Positions 32,221-40,665 of a stretch of DNA of 64,000 nucleotides are shown here, one piece after another. Position 1 is the stretch's first letter. Each line of letters begins with the position of its first letter. Origin of the DNA: Streptosporangium sp. NBC_01495 (GTDB taxonomy: Bacteria; Actinomycetota; Actinomycetes; Streptosporangiales; Streptosporangiaceae); contig NZ_CP109430.1 in the NCBI RefSeq assembly GCF_036250735.1, positions 9,548,001 through 9,612,000 of the forward strand. The letters are read 5' to 3'. The notes under the pieces were generated by a model, which saw nothing but the letters and a program-made list of their open reading frames with translations, did no database searches and was not told where the DNA came from. A program made the position numbers and the translations under genes.

Positions 32221-32400
32221 GGCTCGGTGAACCCGTTCCCGCCGATCCGCTCCCACAGACGTCGCCGGACCGCACCCACAGGCTCGATGAACCCGCTCCC
32301 ACCGATCCGCTCCCACAGACGTCGCCGGACCGCACCCACAGGCTCGATGAACCCGTTCCCGCCGGTTCACTCCCACCGGCGTCGCCCGGCCGCGCCCGCG
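32221..32400. repeat. Three 60-bp tandem repeats between cvnA and cvnB of the second conservon
   Basis: Units 32221-32280, 32281-32340 and 32341-32400 begin GGCTCGGTGAACCCG or GGCTCGATGAACCCG. Units one and two differ at 3 positions; unit three is more diverged. 60 bp keeps any reading frame, and on the minus strand it reads in frame with cvnB. It fills most of the 294-bp gap between the two genes. Confidence 0.9.
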
Positions 32401-32463
32401 GCCCGCGGCCGAGGCTCGGCGAACCCCGTCCCGCGGCTCCGCCCCTGCCCTCACGATCCCGGT

Positions 32464-34695
32464 TCACCGCTTGGCACCGCCGTCCTCGTCCTCGTCACGC
32501 CCGCGCTGCCAGCCGGACTGCAGGGCGCTCATCAGCGCCCTCGCCTCCTCGGGCGACCGTCCCTCGACCTCGGCCGCGGGCGGGCGGGGCACCTGGGCCT
32601 GGCGCGGCGGCGTGTTCGCCTGCCGCACCCGGCGGGGCAGGCCGTCGGCACCGCGCCGCATCGGCTTCCACAGGTCCGCGGGGATCGGCACCTCACCGGA
32701 GTCGCCGGGCCGCTCCACCCGCTCCACGACGGTCCCGGCGCCCTGTCCCACGGACTCGGGCCGCACGCTGATGACGGTGAGCACCGGCGGCTCCAGCGAC
32801 TCCTCGACGGGCTCGGGGTCTCCGAGCAGCTGCTCGGGAAGGAGGACGACCACCCCGGTGCCGCCGTACGGCGAGGCGCGCAGCGCCACCTCGACCCCGT
32901 ACCTGGCGGCCAGCAGCCCGACCACGGCGAAGCCCAGCCGGTCGGTGTCGGCCGGGTCGAACTCCGGCGGGCTGGCCAGGCGCTCGTTGATCGCGGCGCG
33001 CTTGTCGTCGGTCAGCCCGAGCCCCCTGTCCTCGATCTCGACCGCGAAGCCCCGCCCGACGAGCTCGCCCCTGACCGAGACCTGGCTGCCCGGCGGGGAG
33101 AAGACGGTGGCGTTCTCCAGGAGCTCGGCGAACAGGTGCATCATGTCCGCGGCGGCGTTGCCGACCAGGGTGGTGCCGCCCGTCGGGTAGATCCGCACCC
33201 GGGCGTAGTCCTCGACCTGGGCGGCGGCCCCGCGCAGCACGTCCTCCATCGGCACCGACGAGCGCCACTTGCGGCCCGCCGCACCGCCGGACAGGATCAC
33301 CAGGCCCTCGGCGTGGCGGCGCATGCGGGTGGTGAGGTGGTCGAGCCTGAAGAGGTTCTCCAGCGCCGCGGGGTCCTCCGCCTGCTTCTGCATTCCGTCG
33401 AGCAGCTTGAGCTGGCGCTGCAGCAGCGACTGGCTCCGGCGGGCGAGGTTGCGGAAGGCCTGTGAGACGCCCTCGCGCAGCCTGGCCTGCTCCACGGCGG
33501 CGTCCACGGCGCTGCGCTGGACGCTGTTGAAGGCGGCGGCGACGTCGTGGATCTCGGCCGTGCTGCCCGGCGGCCTCAGCTCGGGCGCCTCGGCCTCCAC
33601 GTCCACCCTGTCGCCGCGGCGCAGCTTCTCCATCACCCTCGGGAGCCGCGTCCGCGCGAGGTCGGTGGCGGCCCGCCGCACGGCGGCGAGCTCCTTGGTG
33701 ATCCCGCTGCCGATCCGGTACGAGACCAGCAGCGACGCGACGACCGCGATGAGGCCGAGCACGCCGACGACACCGGCGCGGACGAAGACGCCGACGGCCA
33801 CGGGCGTGGCCCGCTCGACGAGCGCGGGGGCGGCCGCCGTCAGGGACCGCTGGTAGGCGGCGTCCACCTCGTCCCCGACGGTGCGCCAGACGGTGGACGG
33901 CACGCCGACCGCGCCGGACAGCAGGCGGTTCTCCAGGCTGGTGAAGCGGGCGTACGTCGAGGAGGCGATCATCTCCGAGAAGGGGGCGCGCAGCGCGGGC
34001 TCCAGGTCCGGGAGCGCCTGGTCCATGAGGAAGGTCCGGTTGGCGGCGAGCCGGGCGAACAGCCGCATCTCGCTCGCCGTCATCGGGGTCCCGAGCGCCA
34101 GCGCGCCAGCGGCGAGTGCCCGCTCGCGGCTGAGCAGGTCCATGGCCTGGTTGATCATCGTGATGCCGTGCGACTGGCGGTAGAGCGGGAGGTCGTTGCT
34201 GAGGCTCAGGGTGTTGAAGAGCCGGCGCAGGGCGTCCGGCAGCCGGGAGAACTCCTCGGAGAGGTTCACCGGGCCGATCCGCCCGGAGTCGATCCTGGCG
34301 CGGATCGCGTCGAGGCCGTCCACCTGACGCATCAGCTCGGCGTGGCGCGTCCGCATCTCGTCGGACATCTCCGCCTGCGCCGCCTCCCCGGTCGTCTGCC
34401 TGCGCAGACGGGAACGGGCCTGGTCGGTGACCGAGCGCTGTCCCGCGAGGGTGTCGCGGTCCGCGTCGGAGCGGGTGGCCAGGTACTCGGCCGACAGGAT
34501 GTGCTCACGCTGGACCGCGGTGCCCAGGTCTCCCGCGGGCTTGCCGATGGAGTCGTACAGGGTGCCGACGGAGAGCAGGCTCACCGAGTCGCCGACCGTG
34601 ACGACCGTCGCGAAACCCCACAGCGCCACCAGCGAGACGAGCGGGATGACCAGCAGCACCGAGACCTTGAACCGGATGGACCTGCTCGCTGCCAT
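32464..34695 (-). CDS. cvnA: Conservon protein CvnA (second set): NIT-type sensor histidine kinase-like ATPase
   Basis: A 743-aa protein with the architecture of the kinase at 27373. N-terminal membrane segment (VSVLLVIPLVSLVALWGFATVV), NIT-type sensing region (about 50-300), second membrane segment (VGVFVRAGVVGVLGLIAVVASLLVSY), HAMP, helices with RRSQSLLQRQLKLLDGMQKQ and LFRLDHLTTRMRRHAEGL, HATPase N box ELLENATVFSPP and G1 EDRGLGL. The tail is shorter than in the paralogue and ends in a charged EDEDGG segment. It heads an A-B-C conservon without its own GTPase. AT-rich DNA with ctatttgt repeats lies upstream (34750-34815). Confidence 0.9.
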   Translation of the reverse strand: MAASRSIRFKVSVLLVIPLVSLVALWGFATVVTVGDSVSLLSVGTLYDSIGKPAGDLGTAVQREHILSAEYLATRSDADRDTLAGQRSVTDQARSRLRRQTTGEAAQAEMSDEMRTRHAELMRQVDGLDAIRARIDSGRIGPVNLSEEFSRLPDALRRLFNTLSLSNDLPLYRQSHGITMINQAMDLLSRERALAAGALALGTPMTASEMRLFARLAANRTFLMDQALPDLEPALRAPFSEMIASSTYARFTSLENRLLSGAVGVPSTVWRTVGDEVDAAYQRSLTAAAPALVERATPVAVGVFVRAGVVGVLGLIAVVASLLVSYRIGSGITKELAAVRRAATDLARTRLPRVMEKLRRGDRVDVEAEAPELRPPGSTAEIHDVAAAFNSVQRSAVDAAVEQARLREGVSQAFRNLARRSQSLLQRQLKLLDGMQKQAEDPAALENLFRLDHLTTRMRRHAEGLVILSGGAAGRKWRSSVPMEDVLRGAAAQVEDYARVRIYPTGGTTLVGNAAADMMHLFAELLENATVFSPPGSQVSVRGELVGRGFAVEIEDRGLGLTDDKRAAINERLASPPEFDPADTDRLGFAVVGLLAARYGVEVALRASPYGGTGVVVLLPEQLLGDPEPVEESLEPPVLTVISVRPESVGQGAGTVVERVERPGDSGEVPIPADLWKPMRRGADGLPRRVRQANTPPRQAQVPRPPAAEVEGRSPEEARALMSALQSGWQRGRDEDEDGGAKR

Positions 34696-34836
34696 GTCAC
34701 CTCAACGGCTCGCTCTCGGAGCGCCGGGGGAGGCCCCGGACGATCTCTAGATCGCCGACGAGAATAGCACTGGCGGCTCCTGCTATTTGTAGCCTATTTG
34801 TGACATGTCATGAAAGAGTTTTCGGAAGTGAGTACG

Positions 34837-35523
34837 TCAGCCGAGAGCGGCGCGTGATGCGGGAGCGGCGTCCCGCGTCCAGGTCAGTCGTACGAGCCGG
34901 AAGGCCAGCACCCCGACCAGCGCGACCTCGGCGCCGAGCAGGGTCCACTCGACGAGACCGACGAGCGCCCCGCCCCCGGGAAGCATCACGTAGGTGAGCG
35001 CCAGCAGTCCGAAACCCCCGGCCAGCGTCAGCCACTCCACCGGCCTGGCCACCGGCCGCCACCGCTCGTCCTCGCCGAACCGCGCCACCGTCAGGCCGCC
35101 CGCCGCGGGCACCGCGGCCAGCACGGCGATCGACACGTAGCGGTACGCCTGGGCGAGCAGGTCCGTCCCCGTACCGGGAAGGGCCGCGGGCACCACGGCG
35201 AGCACGATGAGTCCCGCGCCCCAGACCAGCATCAGCCGCTCGGCCAGGACACCCACCGGCGCCCCCACGGCCCGCAGCCCGGCGACCACCGCGAAGGCCG
35301 CGATCCCCAGCGCCGTCATCGCGAACCCGGTGGCCCCGGTGCGGTCCAGCGCGGCGTACTCGCTGATCGTCAGATCGAGCGGGTCCGGGTAGAGGACCGG
35401 GTCGGCCTGTCCCGCGACGGCGGCCACGGCGGCCACGACGATCCCGGCACATGCGATCAGGGGGTAGAGCCTCTTTGACGCGAGCATGTGCCAAGACTGT
35501 CCGCCGGAGGACGTTTCAGACAT
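34837..35523 (-). CDS. DUF998 membrane protein
   Basis: About 228 aa with six predicted membrane segments (for example LIACAGIVVAAVAAVAG, MLVWGAGLIVLAVVPAAL and WTLLGAEVALVGVLAFRLV). The PLDLTISEYAAL loop after the first helix is characteristic of DUF998. Function unknown. The start is placed at ATG 35523 (MSETSSGG); ATG 35487 (MLASKRLY), just before the first helix, is also possible. It stands alone between the second conservon and the xylose operon. Confidence 0.8.
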   Translation of the reverse strand: MSETSSGGQSWHMLASKRLYPLIACAGIVVAAVAAVAGQADPVLYPDPLDLTISEYAALDRTGATGFAMTALGIAAFAVVAGLRAVGAPVGVLAERLMLVWGAGLIVLAVVPAALPGTGTDLLAQAYRYVSIAVLAAVPAAGGLTVARFGEDERWRPVARPVEWLTLAGGFGLLALTYVMLPGGGALVGLVEWTLLGAEVALVGVLAFRLVRLTWTRDAAPASRAALG

Positions 35524-35694
35524 CCGGCGGCACCCCTGATCCAACCCTGAGTCGCCCCTGAGACGCCCCGCCCCGGGACGGGCCGTCCCCCGCGGAGGAG
35601 GCCGGACCGTCCCGGCGCGGAGCCCGCGCGACGGCGTGCTCCGCGCCGGGACGGGAGCACGCCGCGAGCGAGTTCGCGTGACCGCGTGCCCGTG

Positions 35695-35721
35695 TCTCAG
35701 CTCTCAGCTCTCAGCTCTCAG
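35695..35721. repeat. 7-bp tandem repeat over the xylB stop codon
   Basis: Four copies of ctctcag (the first lacking one base). On the minus strand the unit reads CTGAGAG, and the first copy supplies the xylB stop TGA; the others repeat it downstream. Confidence 0.85.
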
Positions 35722-37100
35722 CCGAGGCCGCGGACCTCGGCGTAGCGGGCCCTGACCTCGGGCGCGGGATCGGCCTCGTAGTGCTCGGCCTTGCCCGCCT
35801 CCCAGGCCGGGGGCTCGTCACCGCCGAGCAGCCAGGCGGCCTGCCTCGCCGCCCCGTCGGCGACGTACTCCCCCGGCTCCGGGACGACCACCGGCCGCCC
35901 GAAGACCGCGGGGGCGATCCGCCGTACGGCCTCCGACCTGGCGCCTCCGCCGATGAGCAGCACCCTGGCCGGGTCGAGCCCGAGGGCGTCGAAGGCGTCG
36001 GCGAGATGGCAGAGCATGCCCTCCACCGCCGCCCTGGCGAGGTACGCCGGGGTGGAGGTGGCCAGCGTCAGCCCGTGCAGCGAGCCCGTGGCGGTGGGCA
36101 GGTTCGGGGTGCGCTCGCCCTCCAGGTACGGGACGTGGACGAGCCCTCCGGCCCCCGAGGGCGCCTCCAGGGCCAGCCTGCCGAGCTCGTCGAGACCGAC
36201 CCCGAGCATCCGCGCGGCGGCGTCGAGCACCCTGGCGGCGTTGAGCGTGGCCACCAGCGGGAGGAACCGCCCCGTGGCGTCCGCGAACCCGGCCACGGAA
36301 CCGGTCGGGTCCGCGCTCGGGCCGGCGGCGACCGCGAAGGCCGTCCCCGACGTCCCGATCGACACCACCACGTCCCCGGGCAGGGCGCCGACCCCGAGGG
36401 CCGCCGCCATGTTGTCGCCCGTGCCCGGTGCGAGCCGCACCGCGCCCGCGCCGGAGACGCCGGCTGCGGGCCGCACCTCGCCCGCGGGGTCGCGGGGACC
36501 CAGCACCTCGGGAAGGCCGGGTACGGCGCCGAAGGCCGTCTGGAGGAGGTCCGTCCGGTAGGTCCCGGTCGCGGGCGACCAGTACCCGGTGCCCGACGCG
36601 TCACCCCTGTCGGTGACGAACTCCCCGCCCAGCCGCCAGGTGAGCCAGTCGTGCGGCAGGCACACCCTCGCCGTGCGGCGGGCCGAGTCGGGCTCGTGCT
36701 CGGCCAGCCAGCGGAGCTTGGTCACCGTGAACGACGCGACCGGCACGCTGCCGACCGCCTCGGCCCAGACCTCCGGGCCGCCCAGCTCCTTCACCAGGTC
36801 GGCGGCGGCTCCGGCGGAACGGGTGTCGTTCCACAGCAGCGCCTTCCTGACGACGTCGCCGGACTCGTCCAGGCAGACCATGCCGTGCTGCTGCGCGCCG
36901 ACGCTCATCGCCTCGACGCCGTCCAGCCCGCCCGCCCGCGCGATCGCCTCCTGGAGCGCGTCCCACCAGGCTCCGGGATCGACCTCGGTGCCCTCGGGGT
37001 GGGTCGCGCGACCCTGGCGGACCAGGGCGCCCGTGCGGGCGTCCCTGATCACCACCTTGCAGCTCTGGGTCGACGAGTCGACCCCGGCCACCAGTGTCAT
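35718..37100 (-). CDS. xylB: Xylulokinase
   Basis: A 460-aa FGGY-family sugar kinase: AGVDSSTQSCKVVIRD phosphate-1 motif at the N-terminus, SVGAQQHGMVCLD and LLWNDTRS for substrate binding, GTGDNMAAALGVGALPG and SIGTSGTAFAV in the second lobe, and LLIGGGARSEAVRR (adenosine motif) near 385. Length is as expected for XylB (about 460-500). It phosphorylates D-xylulose made by xylose isomerase, the second step of xylose use. ATG 37100 overlaps the xylA stop (ATGA), and XylB is translated after XylA. Its stop lies in a 7-bp tandem repeat. Confidence 0.95.
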   Translation of the reverse strand: MTLVAGVDSSTQSCKVVIRDARTGALVRQGRATHPEGTEVDPGAWWDALQEAIARAGGLDGVEAMSVGAQQHGMVCLDESGDVVRKALLWNDTRSAGAAADLVKELGGPEVWAEAVGSVPVASFTVTKLRWLAEHEPDSARRTARVCLPHDWLTWRLGGEFVTDRGDASGTGYWSPATGTYRTDLLQTAFGAVPGLPEVLGPRDPAGEVRPAAGVSGAGAVRLAPGTGDNMAAALGVGALPGDVVVSIGTSGTAFAVAAGPSADPTGSVAGFADATGRFLPLVATLNAARVLDAAARMLGVGLDELGRLALEAPSGAGGLVHVPYLEGERTPNLPTATGSLHGLTLATSTPAYLARAAVEGMLCHLADAFDALGLDPARVLLIGGGARSEAVRRIAPAVFGRPVVVPEPGEYVADGAARQAAWLLGGDEPPAWEAGKAEHYEADPAPEVRARYAEVRGLG

Positions 37101-38248
37101 CCGCGGACCCCGAGGAGGTAGTCCATGGCGAGCTGGTTGAGACGCGTGAAGTGGAAGCCGCGCGCGGCCACCGCGTCGAGGTCGAAGTCGTCGCGGTTCA
37201 GGTCGGCGATCGTCTCACCGGGGGCCAGCGTGGGCTCGGAGAGCTCGGCGACCTTGCTCGCGGCGAGCGCCTCGGCGACCTCGGGGTCGGCGCGGAACGC
37301 CGCGACCTTCTCCTTCAGGATCAGGTACGTGCGCATGTTGGCCGCGGCGGAGACCCAGACGTCCTCGGAGTCCTCGGTGCGCAGCGGCTTGTAGTCGAAG
37401 TGCCTGGGGCCGTCGTAGCCGCCGTTCTCCAGCAGGTCGACCAGGAAGAAGGCGTTCTTCACGTCGCCGTGGCCGAAGATCAGGTCCTGGTCGTAGCGGG
37501 GGCCGTGCTGGCCGTTCAGGTCGATGTGGAAGAGCTTGCCGTGCCAGAGCGCCTGCGCGATGCCGTGCGCGAAGTTGAGCCCGGCCATCTCCTCGTGGCC
37601 CACCTCGGGGTTGAGGCCGACGCGCTCGGAGTGCTCCAGCTCGTTGATGAACGCGAGCGCGTGGCCGATGGTCGGGAGCAGGATGTCGCCCCGCGGCTCG
37701 TTCGGCTTGGGCTCGATGGCGAACCTGATGTCGTAGCCCTGCTCGATCACGTACGAGGTGAGCAGGTCCATGCCCTCCTTGTAGCGGCTGAGCGCGGCCC
37801 TGATGTCCTTGGCGGCCCCGGACTCGGCGCCCTCGCGCCCGCCCCAGCAGACGTAGGTGGTCGCGCCGAGCTCCGCGGCCAGGTCCACGTTGCGGATGAC
37901 CTTGCGCAGCGCGTAGCGGCGGACGTCGCGGTCGTTGCTGGTGAACCCGCCGTCCTTGAAGACGGGATGGGTGAACAGGTTCGTGGTGGCCATCGGAACC
38001 TTGAGCCCGGTCTCGGCCAGCGCCTTCTTGAAATTCGCGATGGCCCTGTCACGGTCGGGCTCGACGGCGAGCAGGTCGTCGTCGTGGAAGGTGACGCCGT
38101 ACGCGCCGAGCTCGGCGAGCTGGTGGACACTCTCCACCGGGTCCAGCGGGGCCCGGGAGGCATCCCCGAAGGGGTCACGGGCCTGCCAGCCGACGGTCCA
38201 CAACCCGAAGGTGAAGCGGTCTTCGGGCTTGGGGGTGTAGGCGCTCAT
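37097..38248 (-). CDS. xylA: Xylose isomerase
   Basis: A 383-aa enzyme of the short actinobacterial (class I) type. FTFGLWTVGWQARDPFG near the start, catalytic-site His in GVTFHDDDL (about 54), the metal-binding EPKPNEPRGD (about 180), NPEVGHEEMAGLNF and HIDLNGQHGPRYDQDL. It converts D-xylose to D-xylulose in the cytoplasm and uses two divalent metals. A GGAGG ribosome site lies just before ATG 38248. First gene of a xylA-xylB operon divergent from a ROK repressor 78 bp away. Confidence 0.97.
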   Translation of the reverse strand: MSAYTPKPEDRFTFGLWTVGWQARDPFGDASRAPLDPVESVHQLAELGAYGVTFHDDDLLAVEPDRDRAIANFKKALAETGLKVPMATTNLFTHPVFKDGGFTSNDRDVRRYALRKVIRNVDLAAELGATTYVCWGGREGAESGAAKDIRAALSRYKEGMDLLTSYVIEQGYDIRFAIEPKPNEPRGDILLPTIGHALAFINELEHSERVGLNPEVGHEEMAGLNFAHGIAQALWHGKLFHIDLNGQHGPRYDQDLIFGHGDVKNAFFLVDLLENGGYDGPRHFDYKPLRTEDSEDVWVSAAANMRTYLILKEKVAAFRADPEVAEALAASKVAELSEPTLAPGETIADLNRDDFDLDAVAARGFHFTRLNQLAMDYLLGVRG

Positions 38249-38262
38249 TTGCGTTCCTCCGA

Positions 38263-38285
38263 TTTAATCCACTTTATGGACTTAA
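38263..38285. promoter_or_regulatory. Candidate XylR operator between xylA and the ROK gene
   Basis: An AT-rich imperfect inverted repeat in the 78-bp divergent spacer: TTTAATCCA, a 5-nt centre, then TGGACTTAA. Its site over both promoters fits repression of xylA and autoregulation by the ROK protein. Confidence 0.55.
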
Positions 38286-38326
38286 TATGGATCGAGGTGG
38301 TGGGATCGTCAAGGGGTGGTTGCTTC

Positions 38327-39478
38327 ATGACACAGGCCGTGCGCCACAATTCGATGCGCGCCCGCAACCTCGGCGTGGTCCTCGGCGAGGTCCGCAGGAG
38401 CGGTCCGATCACCCGTGCGGCGCTGGCCGAGATCACCGGGCTGACCAAGACCACGGTGTCGAAGATGGTCGGCGACCTGATCGAGGCGGGCATGGTCGCC
38501 GAGTCGGGCGCGCTCAGGGACGGCGAGCGGGGACGGCCCGGCACGGCCGTCGCGCTCAGCGGGCGACGGGTCGCCGCGCTCGGCCTGGAGATCAACGTCG
38601 ACTACCTGTCGGCCTGCGTGGTCGACCTCACTCTCGCGGTGCGGCTCAGATATACACAGGCTGTGGATAACCGTAGGGCATCGCCTGTGGAAACCCTTTC
38701 CCACCTGGAAGAACTTGCCCACAGGGCTGTGGAGGAAGCTCGCGGGGAGGGCCTCTCCATCGCCGGATCGACCCTCGCGGTACCCGGCCCCGTGGACGGA
38801 GGGCTGGTCCACGCGGCGCCCAACCTCGGCTGGCACGACGTCCGCGTCTCCGACCTGCTGGGCTTCCCCGTCGAGGTGGACAACGAGGCCAACCTCGCGG
38901 CCCTGGGCGAGCTCTGGTTCGGCTCCGTGCCCGGCGACTTCCTGCACGTGTCAGGGGAGATCGGCATCGGCGCGGGCCTGGTGGTCGGCGGGACCCTGTT
39001 CCGCGGCGCCCGCGGCCTCGCCGGGGAGCTGGGACACGTGGTCGTCTCCCCCGACGGCCCGGCCTGCCGCTGCGGCGGCAGGGGGTGCCTGGAGCAGTAC
39101 GCCGGGCAGGACGCGCTACTGAGGGCCGCCGGACTCGCCGGGGTCCCCGACGGGGTGGCCGCGCTGCTGGCGCGCCTGCACGCGGGCGAGCGGGACTCGC
39201 TGGAGGCCTGCGAGCGCGCCGGACAGGCGCTCGGCGTCGCCCTCACCTCGGCGGTGCACCTGATGGACCCGGGGACCATCGTGCTGGGCGGGGTGTTCGC
39301 CCCGCTGTTCCCGTGGGTCCGGGGTCCGGCGCACGAGACGATGACCTCGCGGCTGGGCGTGATGCGCCGCGCCGTCCCCGAGCTGACCGTCTCACGCCTC
39401 GGCGGCGACGCCGCGACCCTGGGCGCCGCCGGGCAGGTCATCCACCGGGTCATCGCCGACCCCTGGAGTCACCTGTAG
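38327..39478 (+). CDS. xylR: ROK-family transcriptional repressor of xylose genes (XylR-type)
   Basis: A 383-aa regulator. N-terminal winged helix (ITRAALAEITGLTKTTVSKMVGDLIEAGMV, about residues 25-55) and a ROK sugar-kinase-like domain with the DNEANLAALGE motif and the zinc site GELGHVV...CRCGGRGCLEQYAG. Divergence from xylA over 78 bp makes it the likely xylose-responsive repressor. Codons around residues 110-135 (38650-38740) are clearly AT-richer than the rest and contain three TGTGGA motifs, one a perfect TGTGGATAA. The frame extends far upstream without a start that fits; ATG 38327 is used. Confidence 0.9.
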   Translation: MTQAVRHNSMRARNLGVVLGEVRRSGPITRAALAEITGLTKTTVSKMVGDLIEAGMVAESGALRDGERGRPGTAVALSGRRVAALGLEINVDYLSACVVDLTLAVRLRYTQAVDNRRASPVETLSHLEELAHRAVEEARGEGLSIAGSTLAVPGPVDGGLVHAAPNLGWHDVRVSDLLGFPVEVDNEANLAALGELWFGSVPGDFLHVSGEIGIGAGLVVGGTLFRGARGLAGELGHVVVSPDGPACRCGGRGCLEQYAGQDALLRAAGLAGVPDGVAALLARLHAGERDSLEACERAGQALGVALTSAVHLMDPGTIVLGGVFAPLFPWVRGPAHETMTSRLGVMRRAVPELTVSRLGGDAATLGAAGQVIHRVIADPWSHL

Positions 39479-39973
39479 ACGGCGTGGGCCTGATCGCGGC
39501 TGCCGCGCCGGCCATGGCGTGATCCGGGCTCCTTCGGGGCCTGGCCGGGCGAAGACGCGGTCGGGGGGCGTGCCCTGTCCGGCGAGGGCGCCCTGCGGGC
39601 TCACGCCGGGAGCGAGATCGCCTCGGGCGTGGCAGGAGAGCAGGGCGCCGGTGCCGCCGCCCGCCGCCAGCCTCGGTCCTGAGCCGGGCCGGGCCTACGG
39701 CTCGGTCCTAGGGTTCACGCCTCTCCTTCACCGATCCACCCGTAGGTGTTCACGCCGGGACTTGGCGGTGTGCTCGCTGCGGCAGTGCTCACGAACGCCT
39801 CCTTGGTCGGTTCGTTTCCGGCGGCATGATGCGTTGCCGGACAGTGCGGAGCTTCCTCCTGATGCGTCGCCGGTCGCGTCCGGCCCCGCGGGCGGCCCCT
39901 GGTTGCGCACCACCGCCCGCGGGGAGTTGGGGACGGCGGCACGGGAGGTGGGATCACCGTGCCGCCGCGTCGT
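39479..39973. other. Intergenic stretch, mostly empty apart from a possible small peptide gene
   Basis: 495 bp between the ROK regulator gene and the unknown gene block. The only item with translation signals is a 25-codon frame on the minus strand (39715-39792). The rest shows no codon bias or structure that I can support. Confidence 0.5.
39715..39792 (-). CDS. Possible 25-aa peptide with a perfect ribosome site
   Basis: A GTG start at 39792 has AAGGAGG, a full Shine-Dalgarno sequence, 5 bp before it. The frame encodes 25 residues: a Ser/Thr/Ala/Pro-rich first half and a C-terminal NTYGWIGEGEA. The stop is TGA at 39715. I do not recognise the peptide. It lies downstream of the minus-strand unknown genes and could be a secreted or modified peptide, a leader peptide or chance. 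The frame is open further upstream, but that part lacks coding character. Confidence 0.35.
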   Translation of the reverse strand: MSTAAASTPPSPGVNTYGWIGEGEA

Positions 39974-40303
39974 TCAGGGAGGGTCCGCCGGTTCGACGTA
40001 GTGCCTCCCGAGTCGTCCGGCGACGCGGCGCGCGACCTGCGGCACGTCGTCCACGGGGGCATGGTCGGCCGGTTCCTCCAGGTAGGCGGTGCCCCAGCAG
40101 AAGAACATGCCCGCGGAGTCGGCCCACACGGTCAGGTCGGCGCTGATCACGAGGCGAGGTTCGCCCTGGTCGTAGGAGATCTCCGGGTAGATCCGGTGGG
40201 TGTGCAGCTCGACGCGCAGGAGCTGGAGAGCGGCGACGGCGTCGCGCCGCAGGACGGCCGCGCTCAGCGGTCCGCTTACCGGTGTGCCATAGGGCGGGAG
40301 CAT
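39974..40303 (-). CDS. Unknown protein, last gene of an overlapping block
   Basis: A 109-aa acidic soluble protein with no recognised domain. The middle contains YPEISYDQGEPRLVISADLTVWADSAGMFFCWG, which has the look of an antiparallel beta sheet, followed by an amphipathic C-terminal helix (PQVARRVAGRLGRHYVE). The start overlaps the preceding gene by 28 bp. Function unknown. Gene order (XRE regulator, then a series of overlapping small genes) suggests one transcript. Confidence 0.65.
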   Translation of the reverse strand: MLPPYGTPVSGPLSAAVLRRDAVAALQLLRVELHTHRIYPEISYDQGEPRLVISADLTVWADSAGMFFCWGTAYLEEPADHAPVDDVPQVARRVAGRLGRHYVEPADPP

Positions 40304-40665
40304 GCCCGGCTCCTTTCGTCGAACGGGAGGCGTGGCTCCGGGACCTTTCCCCGTGGCTCCGGAGGCTGGCCACGGGGGGTGAGGTCAGGTCCCGGGGGCG
40401 CCGGGAGTGGCGGGCCCAGGCGACCGGCCGCACCGGGCGCAGGCGGCTGGTCGTCTCGGGGCCGGGTCCGCCACAGGTCGAGGTCCACCTGCTGCATGGA
40501 GTCCCACAGTTCACCGGCGCTGTCGGCGTGGACGGTGCGGCACCGGGCCCACTCCCATGCCTCGAACCGGCGGAAGCGCAGGCTCCAGATGACCCACCAG
40601 GTGGGCGCGTGTTCCTGCACCTGCTTGGCGGCGCGGGCCGCGTCGGCGTCAGCGCGGGACAACAT
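40276..40665 (-). CDS. Unknown protein with Trp-rich N-terminal half
   Basis: A 129-aa protein of unknown function. The N-terminal half is helical and aromatic (APTWWVIWSLRFRRFEAWEWARCRTVHADSAGELWDSM); the C-terminal half is Pro/Arg-rich and probably unstructured. It overlaps the next gene by 28 bp and the previous gene by 17 bp. No membrane segment or known motif was found. Confidence 0.6.
   Translation of the reverse strand: MLSRADADAARAAKQVQEHAPTWWVIWSLRFRRFEAWEWARCRTVHADSAGELWDSMQQVDLDLWRTRPRDDQPPAPGAAGRLGPPLPAPPGPDLTPRGQPPEPRGKVPEPRLPFDERSRACSRPMAHR

Noticed and set aside
32170..32454. Upstream extension of the second CvnB through the 60-bp repeats
   Set aside because: The homologue at 29913 starts at the place equivalent to GTG 32169, which has its own ribosome site; the extension is kept only as a remote possibility.
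37094..38326. Long upstream extension of the ROK regulator frame
   Set aside because: It is antisense to xylA with no helix-turn-helix before 38327; the regulator is complete from ATG 38327.
39715..39792. The 25-aa peptide as a lasso or thiopeptide precursor
   Set aside because: No matching maturation genes (B/C proteins, YcaO, dehydratase) lie nearby, so no class is claimed.
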